DNA of 64,000 nt from NCBI GenBank assembly GCA_022495995.1, contig JAFEMH010002601.1:248001-312000 (forward strand), given 5' to 3'. Each line of letters starts with the position of its first letter. Positions within the stretch are counted from its first letter, which is position 1. Positions 42,027 through 53,423 of this stretch are shown here, piece by piece. Origin of the DNA: Adenophora triphylla var. japonica. Lineage: Eukaryota > Streptophyta > Magnoliopsida > Asterales > Campanulaceae. Made by a program: the position numbers and the translations under genes. Below the pieces are notes generated by a model. That model ran no database searches. It worked only from the letters and a program-made list of their open reading frames with translations, and had not been told where the DNA came from.

Positions 42027-45000
42027 CCATATGTATGCGCGCCTACTTAATCTAGGGCTTGGTTTCAGTTCGAGAAACTATTAATGCTGGGTTATCTTTC
42101 TTTGCGTCAATTCAACAAACAGTTAATATGCAATCTTTTTTTTTTGTTTGTATAGAATATGCATCTCTTTCAAGTTGGATTACTTGTCCTTACTTCTAAA
42201 TTTGTATTCTTTTGTCATTTTCATTATATATTGAGAATTTCCATTTTGACTGGTTGCTGATGCCTCTAAAATGAATAGAAATTAGATCCAACTAATGGTT
42301 GAACCTGCAACTATTTGTTCAGACTTCGTTCAATGTTAGGGTTCATAGAGTGAATGTATGAAACATCGGCTAGGGTCCTGGCTAATGGTACTTTTTTTTC
42401 ACTTAGTAATATAGTGGACAATCTGTATTTCAGATGTATAGGCACAAAAGTTCGCTTAATTTGGTTTAGGGTCTTAGATCGCTTGTGTAATTTTTGATGG
42501 ATTTATATAATTTGCAGAAGGTGAGTCCACCTAGTCCTTTCACAGTGGTGAAAGGGGCACTTGACAGTGGCGGGCCGGTTTTGAAACGAACTTACGGTGA
42601 TGAGGAGATTAGTATTTCAGCTATGCGGATGGTTAGCTTCATGTCCAGCGGGAATGGCGACGAAGATGAGGATGAGATCAATCAAATGTTTATTCATATT
42701 GATGTTTCGAAGCCTGGACAGAAGGATGCTTTGCATTTCCTGTGTGGTTTGTACCCTGATGCATTGGGGATTCATTCTGTTGCAATGAGGGAGAAGCTCG
42801 AATCTTCTGGTTATCTTGTTGTTCCAGGCAAATACAATGGCCCCAGTTTCGAGTAAGTAGCTTCATATTTGCATCTCGAAACCACTATAATCTACTTTAC
42901 ACCAGCTTCATTGTTTTTCTCCCGTTGGTAGAGAATATTGGAGTCCTCTCATTTTCATGTTGTGCATACTTTCAACGGTTTTAAGATAAAGAGAATATAT
43001 CTTATTATCTTGAAATAACATTTTAGCCTTCAGTCATTGAATTGGAGTTGAAGGATCTTAGTTCTGGGGAATCTATCAAGGACTTCATTCTCAAAATGGA
43101 AGGGCCTAGATCGCAGTGCATGAGGCTCATGTCGCTGCGGGGTTTGGGAGGGGTTTAGTGTATGCATGCAGTCTGACACTCTTACCTTGCATGCATGAAT
43201 TCAAGGACAGAGGCTGTTTTTATATTCTGAGCATGTGAGCTCTACGTGAAGATGGAGCAACCTTATTGTTGCACCGGCACTTGCACCATATTCTGCTAGT
43301 CTTAATGAACCTAAAGTAAAACCAACAGTTCTGCACCGATAATGTGGATTGGTGGGGTGGTTCTTCGGTGAAGTGTGTAAAATGAAACTAAATCTCTTTT
43401 TAGTGGAATTCAAAGCCGTATAACTCTTTAAAGCAGGGTCTGAATGCATAAGCTCGGGAAGATAGTAGAAGCTCTGGAGTGGGGAAATGATTTATGTACT
43501 GATTCTTGTTGTGGAGACATGAGGAGGGACATTGTTATATGGACCTTAATACCTTATTAGGGAGTGAATGAAGGAAGAAGTTGTTATAGAGAATTGTAGA
43601 TGTTTCTTAAAGCCATTTCCCCTTCAAAGCAGCTGCTTTATCATATGACCAAAATTATCTTTTCATTAATGTTTATCCTAAGAGAGTTAATTAATCTTGG
43701 ACCTCTTTTGTGCAAACTATGAAAATATACTATGAGATTAGAACTTGTGTTGCATTTTCTTACACCCTTGTAAAACAGTATGTGAATAAAATGGATGGAA
43801 GGTCCAGAATGTACTTTAAGAGGAGGAGCACAATCTAGACAATGGAATCTTGTGTCCATAAAGTAGTTGCTATAGTGAGTGTGGAAGTGCTAACTTTAAG
43901 ATCAACTTAGACTGAGACCACCTTGAATCTGCTTTATATGTTATTATTTCACACAAACTCATTTTGCTTGGTACAAATCACATAAAATATCCATTTAATT
44001 TAATGTTCTGGCCAAAATTCTTTCTTTGTCCAATACTTATTCTTAAAAACTTGGCTTACATATTGGTTTCTCCCTGCTTCATATATCTATCTATTGGTGT
44101 TTCTGACCAACTCCGACGAAGAGGCTGTGATTCAGACTTCAGTGGGTGCTCCTTATGAAGATACTTGCCTTTCTATTAAATCCATCTGCCTCACCTTCTA
44201 TGCGTATTCCGGACTTGGTGTGCAGTAGGTTGGGTTTGAGGGGGTGGGGTGTGTGGACTGGAGAAGGGGCGTTGATAGCTCTGCAATGGGAGAGAAATCA
44301 CCATTGCGATGAATAACCATAGATGCTGAGGACCAACATATTATTATCTGTACTAACTAAAATGGAAACAGTTTAAGCTGCCCCACTATCTACCTCGTGA
44401 AGCTTATACCTATACCCATTTTCTCGGTCATTTCATTGATGCTCCGATTACACCTATTGCAAGCTTATTTAAATCCACCTTAGTCATAAGCTAACTTATT
44501 CCTCTGTTGAGTATCTTAGATGATCTCTTGGTAAGAGCAGCATAGTATTTGTCAGTCAACCAGCAAAAGCACTTTGCAACTTCAAACAACTGGGAGTAGA
44601 AATATTTTTAAGAAGTTCCAGGTGATCTTTGATCTGTCCATCAAGAGTTATTTTGATTTTTGGGCGAGACTCAGCGGTGAAGTTCTGAGCTAGTTTGTTT
44701 TGTAGCAGCCAAGTTACTATTTTGAAATGTCCATCAAATGCTAACAAGAGATTCAATTGAAGTTTTTAAACCATGAGGGAGGGGAGGTGCTTTCTCTAAG
44801 GCCAAGTAATTAGTCTCCTCTAATATTTAAAGTTATTTTTAGGTCTCCGTTGCTTGTTTCTGTTATCCAGATCTTCTTACATCCATTTGCAACTGGTTGC
44901 ATAATGTTTGAAATATTTAAAATTAGGGATTTTTATTCTGGGGGAATTATGTGCATACAATACATGCTCGAGAATATGTTATAGTTGGTGGTTTTTGAAT

Positions 45001-45991
45001 TGAGCTGAGATATTACTTGTGTTCTCCATTGGTGTTCTTTTCTTGTTTTCTGGGTGCTAATGGTAGGATTTTCATCTTCTTTTGGTGATTTAATGTCTAT
45101 TAAATAATTGTGATCATGTCTACAATCATGCACACACATGTTCTATGTTCTTTTGATTCTTGAATGTCTGTTATTGCGTACCTTGAAATACAATTCTAGT
45201 GCACTACTTGATTATATTAGTTTGAAATTTTCTTTTACAATGTTGATAACTTTTTTGTTTTTTTAATTACCGCTTCTGTGTCCTTGAAATATTCATCGCC
45301 TATGACTGTTTTATTCAATACTCCCTCCGTCCCATAATGATAGTCCCATTTGACTATCTTTATGGGACGGAGGGAGTATTGAGTTCCTCGCCTTCAAAGT
45401 AACAGAGAAGAGAGAACAACCAGTAACCATATTTTGAAAGGATTAAATATATGTAACTTGTTCAGATTTTTTACTAGTAAATCATCTGTATTGTCCTTAA
45501 CGATACCTAGTAGAAGATATTAATGGGAGACGAGTTAAATTTGCCAGGATCTTTTCTGGGCAACATATGTTATGCGGTTGCCTTTCTCCAAAGGAAATTT
45601 TAAAGTTTTGCTGCTAAACGCGAGTGTGTTTTGGCTAAGGAGAGTATCACTGACCTCCACAAGTAATCGCAGGCCCACATGAACTCACTACAAGACAAGC
45701 AACTAGTGATATAGTTACTACTTTTTTGATATCGTGATTGATATAACCATGGAGTACCTTGGGATATGAAATGATGTAATTCTTTGTTTATTTGTTGACA
45801 GGGATCTTGATGAAAAAATGAAGGATTCACTGCATGGTTATATTGAAGAGCGAGGTATAACTCATAGCCTCTTCCCGTTTCTTCAAGCTTGGCTTTATGT
45901 AAAGGATCATAAGAATCTTATGCGATGGTTCAAATCGGTTGGGACAATTGTCAGTGAACGCAAGCAAGTTTCAAGTGCTCAACAATCTTAG
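41819..45991 (+). CDS. Mitochondrial glycoprotein family protein (MAM33/p32-like), three exons
   Basis: Exons 41819-41983, 42518-42852 and 45802-45991 splice with GT-AG ends and matching phases (0/0, then 2) into 690 bases, 229 aa plus stop TAG. The first 50 residues are Ala/Ser/Arg-rich with few acids (MLKTALARAAGALLPSRMVI), a likely mitochondrial presequence. The body shows the family pattern: SPFTVVKGALDSGG, an acidic GNGDEDEDEINQMFIHIDVS stretch, LHFLCGLYPDALGIHSVAM, and the C-terminal GITHSLFPFLQAWLYVKDHK and LMRWFKSVG. Family members form doughnut trimers in the matrix, acting as chaperone-like acidic proteins. I chose the ATG at 41819 because it gives the presequence. Intron 1 opens with a (CT)n run; intron 2 is 2949 bp and contains a Stowaway MITE. 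No lesion seen: apparently the only intact host gene here. A hAT MITE sits just upstream. Confidence 0.92.
41990..42023. repeat. (CT)n microsatellite at the start of intron 1
   Basis: About 17 CT units beginning 6 bases after the splice donor. Confidence 0.95.
42853..45801 (+). other. Intron 2 of the MAM33-like gene
   Basis: GTAAGT donor and TTGTTGACAG acceptor. Apart from the MITE at 45319-45378 nothing recognisable; no nested gene. Confidence 0.85.
45319..45378. mobile_element. Very short Stowaway MITE (60 bp)
   Basis: TACTCCCTCCGTCCCATAAT ... TATGGGACGGAGGGAGTA: near-perfect inverted repeat with TA at both ends and almost no interior. Confidence 0.9.
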
Positions 45992-46312
45992 CCGTTCTAA
46001 TTTATATCTAAAGTGAATGCTGCTCTCAAGTTAGTCCTGGGTCTTCTTCAAGGTTATCTTGTGCTTATAGGTAGGCTTTTCACTTTGCCATTATAAGTTT
46101 TCGAGGTTATCCATTCTCCCTATGAACTTCTTGTTTAAATTTATTATATTCCATAATTATGCGTATGAAACTAGTGTTTTTTTCTTAAAAAAGTTATTAT
46201 TATTGCATTTCAATCAAGTCTACTGGAGTAGTGGAGTGTATTCTTTTGTGGTCTGCTCAAATCATGGAAAGAGAAGTCAACAAGAAAGAAAGATGCCCCA
46301 AGGACTCTGGAA

Positions 46313-46417
46313 TACTCATTTCTCCGGAAAGACTCTCATTTGACCTTTTATGATAACACAAGTGAACTTTGACCAACAAAAGTCAAATGAGAATATCTTT
46401 TCGGGACAGAGGGAGTA
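46313..46417. mobile_element. Stowaway-like MITE, diverged
   Basis: TACTCATTTCTCCGGAAAGA ... TCTTTTCGGGACAGAGGGAG(TA); arms include CTCATTTGAC/GTCAAATGAG. Lies downstream of the gene's stop. Confidence 0.75.
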
Positions 46418-47036
46418 TATCTATATCTATGTGACTACAAGTATTTGTGTTGCTTGAGTTGAGCTAGGTTGACTAGTCATCAATTACTTGAATGCACACT
46501 TTATTTTATGCTGGGTGATTTCTGAAAAGAAAAAGTTGGTGTCTGTGTGCGTGTACTATGTGTTGTGCTACAATGTTACTCTTGAGGAACAACATGATGA
46601 AGCAACTGCATAGATGGTGTATGACATGCTGAAGCTGAATGCATTTAGGGAGACAGTTGGGCCCTGGGAGAGTAATGGCAGGCATTGGAATCCTCCTCTG
46701 AAATCTGTTGTCTTTTGGGTGTAAGGGTTAGGGGATCCAATTTTAATGAGCCAAGTGTTTTTTTTTTTTTTTTTTAAGGATGGAGTAGTTTCAACCCCCT
46801 CTTCCCCAATTTGGAACTGCTGTACGGAAGCTGCTCTGAATTGAGACACCGACCCACTGTTTTGCATCAACGTCACAGATTTATTTGCCTTGAGATGAGT
46901 TCCACGTATGTCAAACAAACATTCCTTGATTTAAGAAAGGAAAATGTGTCTCAGTAAGTTCGGACCATTGGCTGTAATATAGGGAATTAAAAAAAAAAAA
47001 AAAAAAGGAGAATAGCAAGTTTTTCTTAAAGGAGAA
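46418..47036. other. Intergenic spacer with homopolymer runs
   Basis: Poly(T) near 46757-46778 and poly(A) near 46989-47006. No gene recognised. Confidence 0.5.
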
Positions 47037-47296
47037 TACTCCATCTGTCCCATAAGTCTTAAGAAAACTTTCCATTTTGGGCGTCCCATAAGTCTTAAGA
47101 AAATGTCTCTCCTACATTATTTTAATACTCACAACCCCATTATAATTTACTATTCCCTTCACTCATTCTCTCTCCTATTTAATTTTTCACACTCACAACA
47201 CTTCTTCCACTCATTCTCTCTCCTAATACTATAATAATATTCCTTAATTTCCGCGCAAAATGGAATCTTCTTAAGCTTAATGGGACGGAGGGAGTA
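47037..47296. mobile_element. Stowaway MITE (260 bp)
   Basis: Ends TACTCCATCTGTCCCATAAG and AATGGGACGGAGGGAGTA. The interior has CTCATTCTCTCTCCTA phrases that are the reverse complement of those in the MITE at 47766. Confidence 0.88.
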
Positions 47297-47448
47297 TATC
47301 TCAATTTGGACTATTAGCGATTTGTAACGGAGCAGCAAAACTTTCAAACACCCGGTAAAAGAAAAATAAATTACATTTGCACCTAAAATAAATCATGGAG
47401 GATCACTGCATGTGTTAGGTTTGACTTTAAGCTCCTTACAAGACTAAC

Positions 47449-47454
<6 letters not shown>

Positions 47455-47497
<43 letters not shown>

Positions 47498-47712
47498 TAA
47501 ACAAACATATTTTATTAATAATTGCAAATAACTAGGAGTTGATTATCAACAAAATCGGATACATAACCCAACAGTAGAGCTTACAAACGTTACAAATGTA
47601 AAAGAAGCTCGAGAAATACAATCGATCAAATCATTGACTTGACGATCAAATAAACATATCAAAAAATGATTATAAATAAACACAAACTATAACTCGATAT
47701 GTTGGAAGGAGG
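47455..47712 (-). mobile_element. Retroposed 3' end with 40-base poly(A) tail
   Basis: On plus a run of 40 T (47455-47494); read on minus the sequence ends AATAAAATATGTTTGTTTAC, a few bases, then A40, i.e. a poly(A) signal about 20 bases before the tail. CTAACTAA flanks both sides (47444-47451 and 47713-47720), fitting a target duplication from LINE-type retroposition. A 5'-truncated LINE, SINE or processed transcript; source not identified. Confidence 0.65.
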
Positions 47713-47765
47713 CTAACTAATTTAGTTTCTCATCAGAAATCACTATGACGACTTGACTAAATATA

Positions 47766-48046
47766 TACTCCCTCCGTCCCATTTCATTTGAGACCAAAAA
47801 AAATGGCACAACTATTAAGGAAAAATGATGTAAGAAAGAGAAAAAGGTAAATGTTGTGAGTATGAAAAATTAAATAGGAGAGAGAATGAGTGGGAGGAAT
47901 AGTTAGGAGAGAGAATGTTGTGAGTGGAAAAGTAAAATAGGAGAGAGAATGAGCGCAGAATAGTGAAGATTCCTTCCATTTTTGGGAAGATCAATCAGTT
48001 TATGACCAAAAAAGGAAATAAGATCAATCGTTTTACAGAGGGAGTA
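47766..48046. mobile_element. Stowaway MITE (281 bp), opposite orientation to 47037-47296
   Basis: Ends TACTCCCTCCGTCCCATTTC and TTTTACAGAGGGAGTA. Interior contains TAGGAGAGAGAATGAG repeats. Confidence 0.85.
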
Positions 48047-49149
48047 AATGATTACAATTTGTCTTAAAGTGAATGGTTTTAGTTGGTTGGTCACTTTTTG
48101 TTTCTCTCAGTCCACACATAGTTGAATCAAATAGAGAGGGAGAGGGAGCATCAATACAATAGTGGGTAATTATGGGCCAAGTCTATGAAGCATGTTATCA
48201 AAGATGTGTTCATTCTCTTCACTCTTGATTGCATGTGCTTGATTCTCATTGTGGGCTTTCTTTCTTGGAAAGTCAATGATGAGAGGAGAACATGTGGTTC
48301 TACATAATGTAGGACCATTTTATGAAAATGGTGGATTGGTCAATTTGTGACATGAGACTCCCCTTTTGATCATTTATCAAACCAGTTATAAACAAAATGA
48401 TAAATGCATTTATTAATTATTTTAATTGAAAAATAAAAAAATATTTAAAAAATATTGAAAAAATTAAAAGAAGAAAAGAAAAAGAAATTAGTTTTTTGTA
48501 ATATCACAACTTACATATTTTTTTTATTGTAAATAGCATAATTTTTTAAGTAATTTATGGTAAAAACTCCTTTTTAATACTCCCTATGTCCCATTATAAA
48601 TATTTCCTTCGTCTCAGAAATTATTTTACGGACTTTTAAATTTAATCAAACTTTTTTTACCATAATTTTATGAAAATCTTATTATCATTAGAGCATCTGC
48701 AACAGTTTGGTGCAAAAATTACATAAAAATCCTAAAATTGTGCAATTTCAGCACCAAATATCTTCCACTATCCTCAACAGCCTGCTTCAAACCAAATAAG
48801 AATATTTTCAGAATATTCCTTATTATTTCATTTATTTATTTATTCCATTAATCATATATTATTATTGATAATATGATGTAAATTACATTACATTATATTA
48901 AATATTAATTCTTGTTATTTATTATTTCTTCAATATTTCAATATATTTTCAAAAATTTGTAATTTTTATTTAAAAAATTTATAATACAAATAACTTATAA
49001 TTAATAATACAAATTGAATAGTTTTTCTTAAATATTATAATCAAAATAAACAACAATTGAGTTATACTCTCTATATTTCAAAATAATATTTCAATATTTT
49101 CTAAAATTTAATTTTAATGAAAAATGAAACAAAAGAAGTAGTATATTTG
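48047..49149. other. AT-rich intergenic DNA
   Basis: No gene. A partial Stowaway-like end (TACTCCCTATGTCCCATTAT) lies near 48579. Otherwise long A/T runs. Confidence 0.5.
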
Positions 49150-49435
49150 AAAAAAAACTTAGTCATCTCAGTGTTCAAAGATGCGACCCCACATCAATCT
49201 CGTATAGGTAATGCTAACCAAGAATAGTCTATGCTATTCACCTTAAAGCTACTAGCATTATTAAGAATATTTTATTCAGCCCTTAAACATCAACGGACAA
49301 CACACTTTAATTTCATTATAGGAATGAGCATATGTGTGTTATATGCTCCCTAAGCCTTCCTCAATTAGTTTGCCTATTGAACCTAGACCATGGGATCTCC
49401 AATGTTGCTAGATTAGGTTGTCACCAAGTAATGAC

Positions 49436-50117
49436 TCATTGTATTGACTTTAAGCCCATTCCCCTCGATGTAAATACTACTTGCTCTCTGTTAAGGCCTT
49501 TTGTCAAAGGATCTGCTATATTTTCCTTTAACTTTACATAATCAATGGAAATTATTCCATTCTTCAGCAAATCTCGTATTGTTTTGTGAAGACGCCTTAT
49601 ATGCCTTGATTTGCCATCAGATATTTGGTTCTTTGCTCTCGTAAGAGCAAATAGTATCACAATGTATGCAAATGGTCAGAATCGGGTTTAGTCCACAATG
49701 GAATACCCTCTAGGAAATTTTTGAGCCATTCCGCTTCTTCAGCGGCTTTATCTATGGCTACAAATTCTGCTTCCATAGTCGATCGTGTATTCACAGTTGC
49801 TTAGATGATTTCCAAGATACTGTTGCACCTCCAAGTGTAAACACATAACCACTTGTAGATTTACTTTCTGAATTATTGGAAATCCAATTTGCATCACAAT
49901 ATCCTTCCAAAATAGGAGGATACTTTGTATAATGCAATTCATAGTTCATTGTATCTTTCAGATACCGCAGCACTCTTACTAGTGCAAACCAATGATCTTG
50001 TCCAAGATTATGTGAGAATCGGCTAAGCCTACTCACAGTATATGCTAAATCCGATCTTGTATAGTTCATTATATACATTAAGCTTCCAAGAACTTGAGTA
50101 TATTTTATGTGAGACAC
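49436..50117 (-). pseudogene. Copia RNase H and C-terminus
   Basis: 50117-49791 shows [32 protein letters not shown] (catalytic Asp) and [21 protein letters not shown] stop and frame change follow; 49660-49436 continues with KSRHIRRLHKTIRDLLKNG and NIADPLTKGLNREQV, the usual Copia end. Broken by at least two lesions. Confidence 0.88.
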
Positions 50118-50181
50118 ACTTTCTCCTTGATTCTTCTTAAGTTGACTAGAAGGATCAAATGGAGTAACAACCGGTCTATCG

Positions 50182-50712
50182 TCATAATGTCCAAATTTTT
50201 TTTAGGACTTTCTCAATATAATGAGATTGTGTAAGTATGTATCCATCTGAATTCCTTTGAACTCTAATACCAAGAATTACATCTGCTGCTCCCATATCTT
50301 TCATATCAAATGAGGAGTGCAACATTTTCTTGATTTGATTAATTACATATTTACTTGTTCCCATTATTAGCATATCATCCACATATAAACATATAATGAC
50401 ATATCCATGCTTATATTTAATATAAACACATTTATCACATTCATTTATATGGAAACCATTTGATAAAAGTGTATTATCAAATTTTTCGTGCCATTGTTTT
50501 GGAGCTTGTTTAAGGCCGTAAAGTGATTTAATCAATTTAAAAACCTTATTTTCTTGAACTTTAACTACATAACCTTCAGGTTGGTGCATATAAATTTCTT
50601 CATCTAATTCACCATTTAAGAATGCAGTATTTACATCCATTTGATGTATTTCGAAATTGTGAACAACTGCTATAGCAATTAACGTTCTTATGGACGTAAT
50701 TCTAAGTATCAA
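50182..50712 (-). pseudogene. Copia reverse transcriptase (176 aa segment)
   Basis: IHQMDVNTAFLNGELDEEIY (catalytic Asp), MHQPEGY, FKLIKSLYGLKQAPKQWHEK and the YVDD box in VIICLYVDDMLIMG. The N-terminal RT part upstream (50713-50976) is present but frame-broken. A frame change after KKIWTL separates it from RNase H. Confidence 0.92.
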
Positions 50713-50976
50713 AGAAGTCTATACCTTCCTTTTCACGATACCCCTTTGCTACTATTCGAGCCTTATATTTTTCTATGGTACCATCAGGTCTTAACTTTTT
50801 CTTAAAAATCCATTTATGGCCTATTGGTTTATGTCCAGGAGGTAAATCAACCAATTTTCATACATTATTTTGTAAAATAGATTCTATTTCACTTTGGACA
50901 GCCTTTTTCCAATAAGGTACTTTCGATGTTTCCATAGCAGCCTTATATGTTTGAGGTTCATCTTCTATAGAAAAAG

Positions 50977-51381
50977 TCATATAATCAGGTTCAAAACTTT
51001 GGCTATTCTTCCACGTTTACTCCGTCTCGGTTCAATATCTTCTTCTTGAACCGTAGAAGAGTCGTTTTCATTTACTTCACTTTGAGATAATGTATCGTTA
51101 TACATTCTTTTCCTTATATAATTTTCTTTATCTATATAAGGAAAAATATTCTCAAAAAATTCTGGCTCTACAGATTCTATGATTGAGTTTTTGTGCATAT
51201 TTTTCACCTTAGACTCATAAACCAGAAACTTATATGCTGCACTATTCTCAGCAGGGCCAAGATAAATGCAATCTATAGTTTTTGGTCCAAGTTTAGTCCT
51301 TTTTGGTAAAGGAATTTGAATTTTGGCTAGACAACCCCACACTTTCATCCTTTTAAATGTAGGAATTATTCCTTTAAACAA
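50977..51381 (-). pseudogene. Copia integrase C-terminal/linker frame
   Basis: FKRMKVWGCLAKIQIPLPKR, LGPKTIDCIYLGPAENSAAY (the Copia GKL-type G-Y/I-Y-L-G motif) and a basic end EPRRSKRGRIAKVLN typical of the integrase-RT junction. A TAA at its upstream edge separates it from the catalytic part. Confidence 0.85.
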
Positions 51382-52599
51382 TTAATAAGGAGAATGTTTA
51401 CTTTTCTTATGAGAAATTCTATTCAGTATCATATTTGATGTAATACAGGCATCTCCCTTTAAACTATGTGGTGCCCTTGAAGTAATTAACATTGCATTTA
51501 TCATATTTTTCAATTTTCTATTCTTTCTTTCAGCAACTCCATTTTGTTGTGGAGTATATGGGGCTGTTGTCTCATGCACAATTCCAAGAGTAGTACAAAA
51601 TTTTGCAAGGTCTTTGGATTCATGTTCTCCTCCTCTATCAGTCCTTAGAGTCTTAATTCTCTTTTCACGTTGATTCTCAACTTCAGCTTTATATTTCTTA
51701 AACATATTTAAAGCCTCATCCTTAGTATATATTAAATATACATAACAGAATTTTGTGTAGTCATCAATAAATGATATGTAATAGTTCTTTCCTTTACGTT
51801 TAAGTGTTGCTTTGTAATAACATAAATCACTATGGATTAATCCAAGTAAATTATTGGATTTTTCCACAGATTTATGAGGATGACTTGCAAACATAGATTC
51901 TACACAAATCTCACATTTTGATAATTTATTCATTGAACATTTAGGTAACATGCCTAAATTTATCATTTTTTTCAAAGAACGGAAATTAACATGTCCTAAT
52001 CTGGAATGCCATAAAGTAGAGGACTCAACCATGTACATAGAATCTGCTTTATTATTAATAATAGATCCACCGTCATTCGCGGTTACAACACTTAGCTTGA
52101 AGAGCCCTTCATAAAGGTAACCCTTCCCAGCATACATCCCACCCTTGGTGAGAACAAATTTGTTAGATTCAAAAACAAGTTTGAATCCCTTATTACTAAG
52201 TACAGGACCAGAAACCAAGTTCTTACAGATACTAGGTACATGCAACACATTACTAAGTACAAGATCCTTCCCGGAAGTGAGTTTCAGATTCACCTTCCCC
52301 TTTCCCTCCACTTTTGCTGTAGCAGCATTCCCCATGAACAGTGATTCTCCATCTTTGATTGGCTGGTAGGATGAGAACATCTCCTTTGAGGAGCAGATAT
52401 GTTGGGTAGCCCCCGTATCCACCCACCAATCAACATCATTTGCCACCAGATTTGCTTCAATCACTCCAATAAAGGTGTTCTAAGAATCAACAAGGTTGGC
52501 CTGGTTGGAATTTCCAGATTCAGATCCGCCTCCTCCTCCACTATGAGTTTTCCTGTGGCGGCAATCCTTTGCTTTGTGCCCTGGTTTCCCACACACCCA
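51382..52599 (-). pseudogene. Copia protease and integrase
   Basis: WWVDTGATQHICSSKEMF is the protease active site; TLWHSRLGHVNFRSLKKMIN the pre-integrase zinc domain with CEICVESMF; LIHSDLC, LRTDRGGEH and NGVAERKNRKLK give the catalytic D,D,E. The zinc knuckle segment WVCGKPGHKAKDC (52599-52560) precedes it in another frame. One stop (52483-52481, TAA/TAG class) lies between knuckle and protease. Confidence 0.9.
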
Positions 52600-53382
52600 T
52601 CAACTTCCAGTAGGCTTTTTGAAGCCATTGAATTTCTGGGGGGCGAGAGGGTTTTTCCCAGCACCTTTGCCTTTGCCTTTATTTTTCTGGAACTTGGAGT
52701 TTGAACCACCAACCACGTTTGCAACAGGCTCCAAAGACACAGCATCAGCCTTTTCATTCTTTCGGTTATCCTCTTCAATTCGAAGTTTCAGAACCAATTG
52801 CTTAAAATCCATGTTCTCAGTTAGATGTTTTAAATAAATTTTAAAATCTTTCCATGATGGTGGCAATTTTTCAATCACAGCACCAACAAGGAAATTAGGG
52901 TTAAGACCCATACCTTCAATATCTAACTCGTGAACGATTACTTGCAGTTCTTCAACTTGTTTGACAACAGGCTTTGCATCGCTCATTTTGAAGTTTAGAA
53001 ATTTGCCAACCACGAACTTTTTGGAACAATCAACTTCTGTTTTGTACTTATTTTCTAATGACTCCCACAATTCCCTTGCTGTTGCAAATTTGGAATAAAT
53101 ATCATAAAGGGAATCATCGAAAGCATTGAGAATATAATTTCTGCAATTATATGCATTGTTGTTCCAGGCCTCAATTTCTTTCTGCCTCTCGGCCTTCTGA
53201 GGATTTGTTGGAGCACTGCTCCCTTCTCCTTCTGGCAATGCCTGGGGAGCCTCTATGGTCAGTACATTCACCACATGCAACGTTGTCAGATAGAATAGCA
53301 TATTCTGTTACCAACGTTTAAAGTCTGAACCCTTAATTTTTTTGGGTTTCTCCACAAGACTTTTCACAACAGATTGATCCAT
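52600..53382 (-). pseudogene. Copia gag
   Basis: Starts at ATG 53382 (MDQSVVKSLVEKPKKIKGSD); a TAA near 53310 falls where Gln is expected. Then ALPEGEGSSAPTNP, CRNYILNAFDDSLYDIY, the family pattern ARELWESLENKYKTE and LPPSWKDFKIYLKH, and a basic Lys/Gly tail. The stop at 52600-52602 replaces the first Cys of the CX2CX4HX4C knuckle. Two stops make it inactive. Confidence 0.88.
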
Positions 53383-53423
53383 CTCTGAAAAACAGAGAAT
53401 TTTTGACTTAGATTATTTAGATT

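Larger units (their letters stand above)
49150..53423 (-). mobile_element. Decayed Copia retrotransposon body, LTRs not identified
   Basis: On minus, in Copia order: gag (53382-52600), zinc knuckle, protease, pre-integrase and integrase (52599-51382), linker (51381-50977), reverse transcriptase (50712-50182), RNase H (50117-49436). Integrase before RT defines Copia. The 5' LTR is missing: a Tat-like LTR starts 41 bases upstream of the gag ATG. No clear 3' LTR was found; 49150-49435 is probably the 3' noncoding end. Confidence 0.88.

Noticed and set aside
43964..44158. Small frames within intron 2 of the MAM33-like gene
   Set aside because: Inside a well-supported intron, no domain, no splice context of their own.
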